From Candidatus Rokuibacteriota bacterium (GTDB taxonomy: Bacteria > JAUVQV01): a DNA stretch of 16,042 bases. Below, piece after piece: positions 13,955 to 16,042 of the stretch (position 1 is its first letter; every line of letters begins with the position of its first letter). Location: assembly GCA_030609125.1 (NCBI GenBank), contig JAUWCW010000016.1, positions 1-16,042 on the forward strand, written 5' to 3'. The notes under the pieces were generated by a model. It was not told where the DNA came from. It ran no database searches and was given only the letters and a program-made list of their open reading frames with translations. The translations under genes were made by a program, and so were the position numbers.

Positions 13955-15361
13955 TCAGGCTACTGCCGGCGGGGTCGCTTCGCCGGGGACCGGCGTTTTC
14001 CCGAGAACGTCTCTGGCCGCGTCGAGCCCGGACTCAATGGCATGATCCATGTTGAAATACCGAAACATGCCGCTCCTGCCGATGGCATGAAGGTTGCTGA
14101 AGCCGTTCAGGTACTCGAATATCCTGGTAACGTGCTCGATGTAGCCGACCTCGAAGAGCGGATAGGCGCGAGGTACACGAACAACCTGACCGCCTTCCGC
14201 GGTTTTCCTGTCGACGAATCCCAGTTTCTCCAGGTGGACGATAGTCGTCTCGACGATCTCTTCGTCCCGCGCCTTCCAGACATCATCACCGCGAAAACAG
14301 AAGTATTCCGCCACGAGCACCGTCTTCCCCTCCCCGGCCATGAGGGGGCTCCAGTTCTTCGGCTCGTGGAGCCGGCCGAAGGGAACACTCTTTTCCGGAA
14401 AGTAGATCCAGCTCTGGTCCGTCGCCGTCTCCCGGTCGACGGGAATCGCCACCACCACCAGGTCCCGGTAGCGCAGCCGCGCAGCCGCGTCACGCACCTC
14501 CCAGGGAGCCTCGGGAACGAGCATCCCGACCAGCGTGTTCAGCGGAATGCTGGAGACAAATTCGTCGCCCTCCGTCACGACCGGTCCTTTGTGGTTGTGT
14601 GCCTCCACACGCTCGATGCGCCCGTCACTGTGGTACACCCGCGTGACGCGGGTATCGGCGTGGAGGGTCCCCCGCTCCCCCGTGCCCTCCAGAAGCCTTT
14701 CGGCTATTCTCCCTATCCCGAGAGAGGGATAGAGAAAGTGATCGGCCAGGGTCGGAAGGTCCTTCCCGCACACCTTGAAAAGCGCGTTCTTCACGGCCAC
14801 CCCCAGCGAGAGACCACGGATGCGCTGGGCCACCCAGTCGGCGCTTATCCGGTCACAGCCGACACCCCACACCTTTTCGCTGTATTCTTTGAAATAGAGG
14901 TTGAAAAGGGCACGGCCGAAATCCCGCACCACGCGGTCCTCGAGAGAGACCGCCCGCGCTTTTCCCGCCGGCCAGTTTTTCAGGCGCTGCAGTCCGTAGT
15001 CCAGGAGGATCTTCGCCGTTGTTATGCCGCCGAGGCCGAAGATGGCGTTCAGAGGCTTGAGGGGATAGTCGAAGTACTTTCCCCTGAGGAGGATCGTGCT
15101 CTTGCGGGGGACGGTGAGCATCTCCGACCCCATGAGTTTCTTCACATACTCTTCTATCCTTTTGTCGGTGGTGAAAAACCTGTGTCCCCCGAGGTCGAAC
15201 CGGTAGCCGTCGCCGACAACGGTCCGCGACATGCCCCCGACTGTCGACCCGGCCTCGATGAGGGCCACATGGCGCCCGGCTTTCGAGAGGGCGTGACCCG
15301 CCGACAGGCCGGCGAGACCCGCACCGAGAATGACCACGTCTTTTCGGCTGTTCACACTCAT
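13955..15361 (-). CDS. UGM-like NAD(P)/FAD-dependent oxidoreductase
   Basis: A 468-residue flavoprotein. The N-terminus has VVILGAGLAGLSAG (9-22) for FAD, an acidic residue closing the second strand (IEAGSTVGGMSR), and FDLGGHRFFTTDK (55-67). The GGHRFF block together with SEKVWGVGCDRISADW and the C-terminal GRSGMFRYFNMDHAIESG places it with the UDP-galactopyranose-mutase-like / amine-oxidase-fold flavoproteins common in polysaccharide loci. A non-redox role in sugar ring contraction or an oxidation step are both possible; identity with true Glf is doubtful because it is longer. The Shine-Dalgarno sequence is weak. It begins 18 bp after the terminator stem of the universal stress gene and is coupled to the B12 radical SAM gene downstream. 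Confidence 0.82.
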   Translation of the reverse strand: MSVNSRKDVVILGAGLAGLSAGHALSKAGRHVALIEAGSTVGGMSRTVVGDGYRFDLGGHRFFTTDKRIEEYVKKLMGSEMLTVPRKSTILLRGKYFDYPLKPLNAIFGLGGITTAKILLDYGLQRLKNWPAGKARAVSLEDRVVRDFGRALFNLYFKEYSEKVWGVGCDRISADWVAQRIRGLSLGVAVKNALFKVCGKDLPTLADHFLYPSLGIGRIAERLLEGTGERGTLHADTRVTRVYHSDGRIERVEAHNHKGPVVTEGDEFVSSIPLNTLVGMLVPEAPWEVRDAAARLRYRDLVVVAIPVDRETATDQSWIYFPEKSVPFGRLHEPKNWSPLMAGEGKTVLVAEYFCFRGDDVWKARDEEIVETTIVHLEKLGFVDRKTAEGGQVVRVPRAYPLFEVGYIEHVTRIFEYLNGFSNLHAIGRSGMFRYFNMDHAIESGLDAARDVLGKTPVPGEATPPAVA

Positions 15362-15378
15362 TTAGACACCAACATAAA

Positions 15379-15412
15379 ACCGCCCGTTGCGGACTTCGGC
15401 GCAACGGGCGGT
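15379..15412 (-). terminator. Rho-independent terminator of the universal stress gene
   Basis: A perfect 13-bp stem (15379-15391 with 15400-15412) has an eight-base loop. On the minus strand the stem is followed by TTTTAT, the polarity expected for the universal stress gene, whose stop lies about 65 bases upstream. On the plus strand only CAAAACACC follows, so it would not end plus-strand transcripts well. Confidence 0.85.
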
Positions 15413-15477
15413 CAAAACACCTTCTGGCCCGGGAGGCACCCTCACCGCCCCGGGGCTTCCGACACAGCCGGAGGTTC

Positions 15478-15954
15478 TCAGGTGGAGCCTGAGGACTTCA
15501 CCAGGAAGACGGGTATTTCAGCCCTGTCGGCGACTTCCCTGCTGACGCTGCCCATGAAGAGGTGGCTGGTCCTCTTGCCGCGGGACCCGATGATGATCAT
15601 GTCGGCGCCTTCTTCCATGGCGGTCTTCATTATCTCGTCCGCCGGATGGCCGACACGCACCATCGTCTCCACCCCCTGGATACCGTTCTCAGTCATGGCC
15701 GAGCTGTAGTACTCCAGGATTCTCCCGGCCCTCTTGTCAAGGGCCTCCTTGTATTCCGTCCCTTCCAGCGTCTCCTTCAGGGTGGCCATCTCCGGATCGC
15801 CCAGCATCCCGTCGATCAGTGATCGGCCTTCGAGCTTCTCAACATGAAGGAGGATGAGCCTCTCCGGGTCGATACACTTGCACACCCGGACAAAGGTGGA
15901 GACCGCCGCTTTCGACCCTTTTGTGTCATCTACTGCGAGCAATATGTTCTTCAT
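15478..15954 (-). CDS. Universal stress protein (UspA family)
   Basis: A 158-residue single-domain UspA-family protein. It opens with MKNILLAVDDTKGSKAA, the usual strand and loop with the nucleotide-contacting Asp, and ends with DMIIIGSRGKR then MGSVSREVADRAEIPVFLVK, the ATP-loop region. The canonical ATP motif is GxxG, nine residues, then G(S/T); here the spacer is eight residues (KRTSHLFM), so ATP binding may be altered. The family responds to starvation and other stresses, often by binding ATP or acting as a flexible regulator. AAGGTG lies six bases before the ATG. A strong terminator follows the gene. No fusion or membrane segment is seen. Confidence 0.93.
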   Translation of the reverse strand: MKNILLAVDDTKGSKAAVSTFVRVCKCIDPERLILLHVEKLEGRSLIDGMLGDPEMATLKETLEGTEYKEALDKRAGRILEYYSSAMTENGIQGVETMVRVGHPADEIMKTAMEEGADMIIIGSRGKRTSHLFMGSVSREVADRAEIPVFLVKSSGST

Positions 15955-16006
15955 TCTGCACCTTCACGAAATGTCTTCGCCTGACAGCAAGGCTGCGGGA
16001 CGGACC

Positions 16007-16042
16007 CTACTGCCCGTAGCCGCCGGAGTCTTCCTGCACTCC
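16007..16042 (-). CDS. Possible 3' end of an upstream minus-strand gene
   Basis: Reading inward from the window edge on the minus strand, one frame gives GVQEDSGGYGQ and then TAG (16009-16007). The short gap of 52 bp to the universal stress ATG and the polar tail are compatible with the end of a cotranscribed gene, but eleven residues are too few to identify anything. Confidence 0.3.
   Translation of the reverse strand, partial: GVQEDSGGYGQ

Noticed and set aside
13871-15709. A 612-codon plus-strand open frame
   Set aside because: It runs antisense to the flavoprotein and parts of two neighbouring genes, shows no family motifs, and is the kind of long shadow frame that high GC content produces.

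Overview
The window looks like a GC-rich, Gram-negative, largely anaerobic chromosome, most likely a deltaproteobacterium (Desulfobacterota, perhaps near Geobacter/Desulfuromonadales). This is inferred from gene content: an AhbD-like radical SAM gene heading a hemE-hemH-hemY cluster, a desulforedoxin-like iron protein, an NtrC-type regulator, an EpmA-type EF-P modification enzyme and many radical SAM enzymes. Nothing in the window fixes the species.

Layout on the + strand: (1) 2-421, the 3' end of a TPR protein. (2) 524-793, a small protein joining a desulforedoxin-like Cys4 domain to a Lys/Ala-rich histone-H1-like tail, behind a good promoter. (3) 850-5450, a tight heme block: AhbD-like radical SAM, hemE, hemH, hemY. 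These four could together run from uroporphyrinogen III to heme by a coproporphyrin route. (4) 5451-5971, a gene-free gap with a 176-bp hairpin-forming, MITE-like inverted repeat and a structured leader. (5) 5972-8105, a PocR-like sensor joined to a degenerate NtrC-type AAA+ domain and a Fis HTH, then a STAS-PilZ protein. (6) 8207-9705, efp and epmA behind a near-consensus sigma-70 promoter; EpmA modifies EF-P. (7) 9709-12530, ccdA, a membrane-anchored family 2 glycosyltransferase and a radical SAM/SPASM-like enzyme, almost without gaps.

On the - strand, running toward that last block, are a universal stress protein (15954-15478) with a strong terminator, then a UGM-like FAD oxidoreductase (15361-13955) and a B12-binding radical SAM enzyme (13947-12517). 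The two converging blocks overlap by 14 bp. Their mix (glycosyltransferase, two radical SAM enzymes, a flavoprotein) suggests an uncharacterised glycan- or lipid-modifying pathway.

The items most worth a second look are the desulforedoxin/H1-tail fusion, the possible hybrid heme route, the AAA+ regulator that has lost its Walker and GAFTGA motifs, the convergent glycosyltransferase/radical SAM locus, and the inverted-repeat element.
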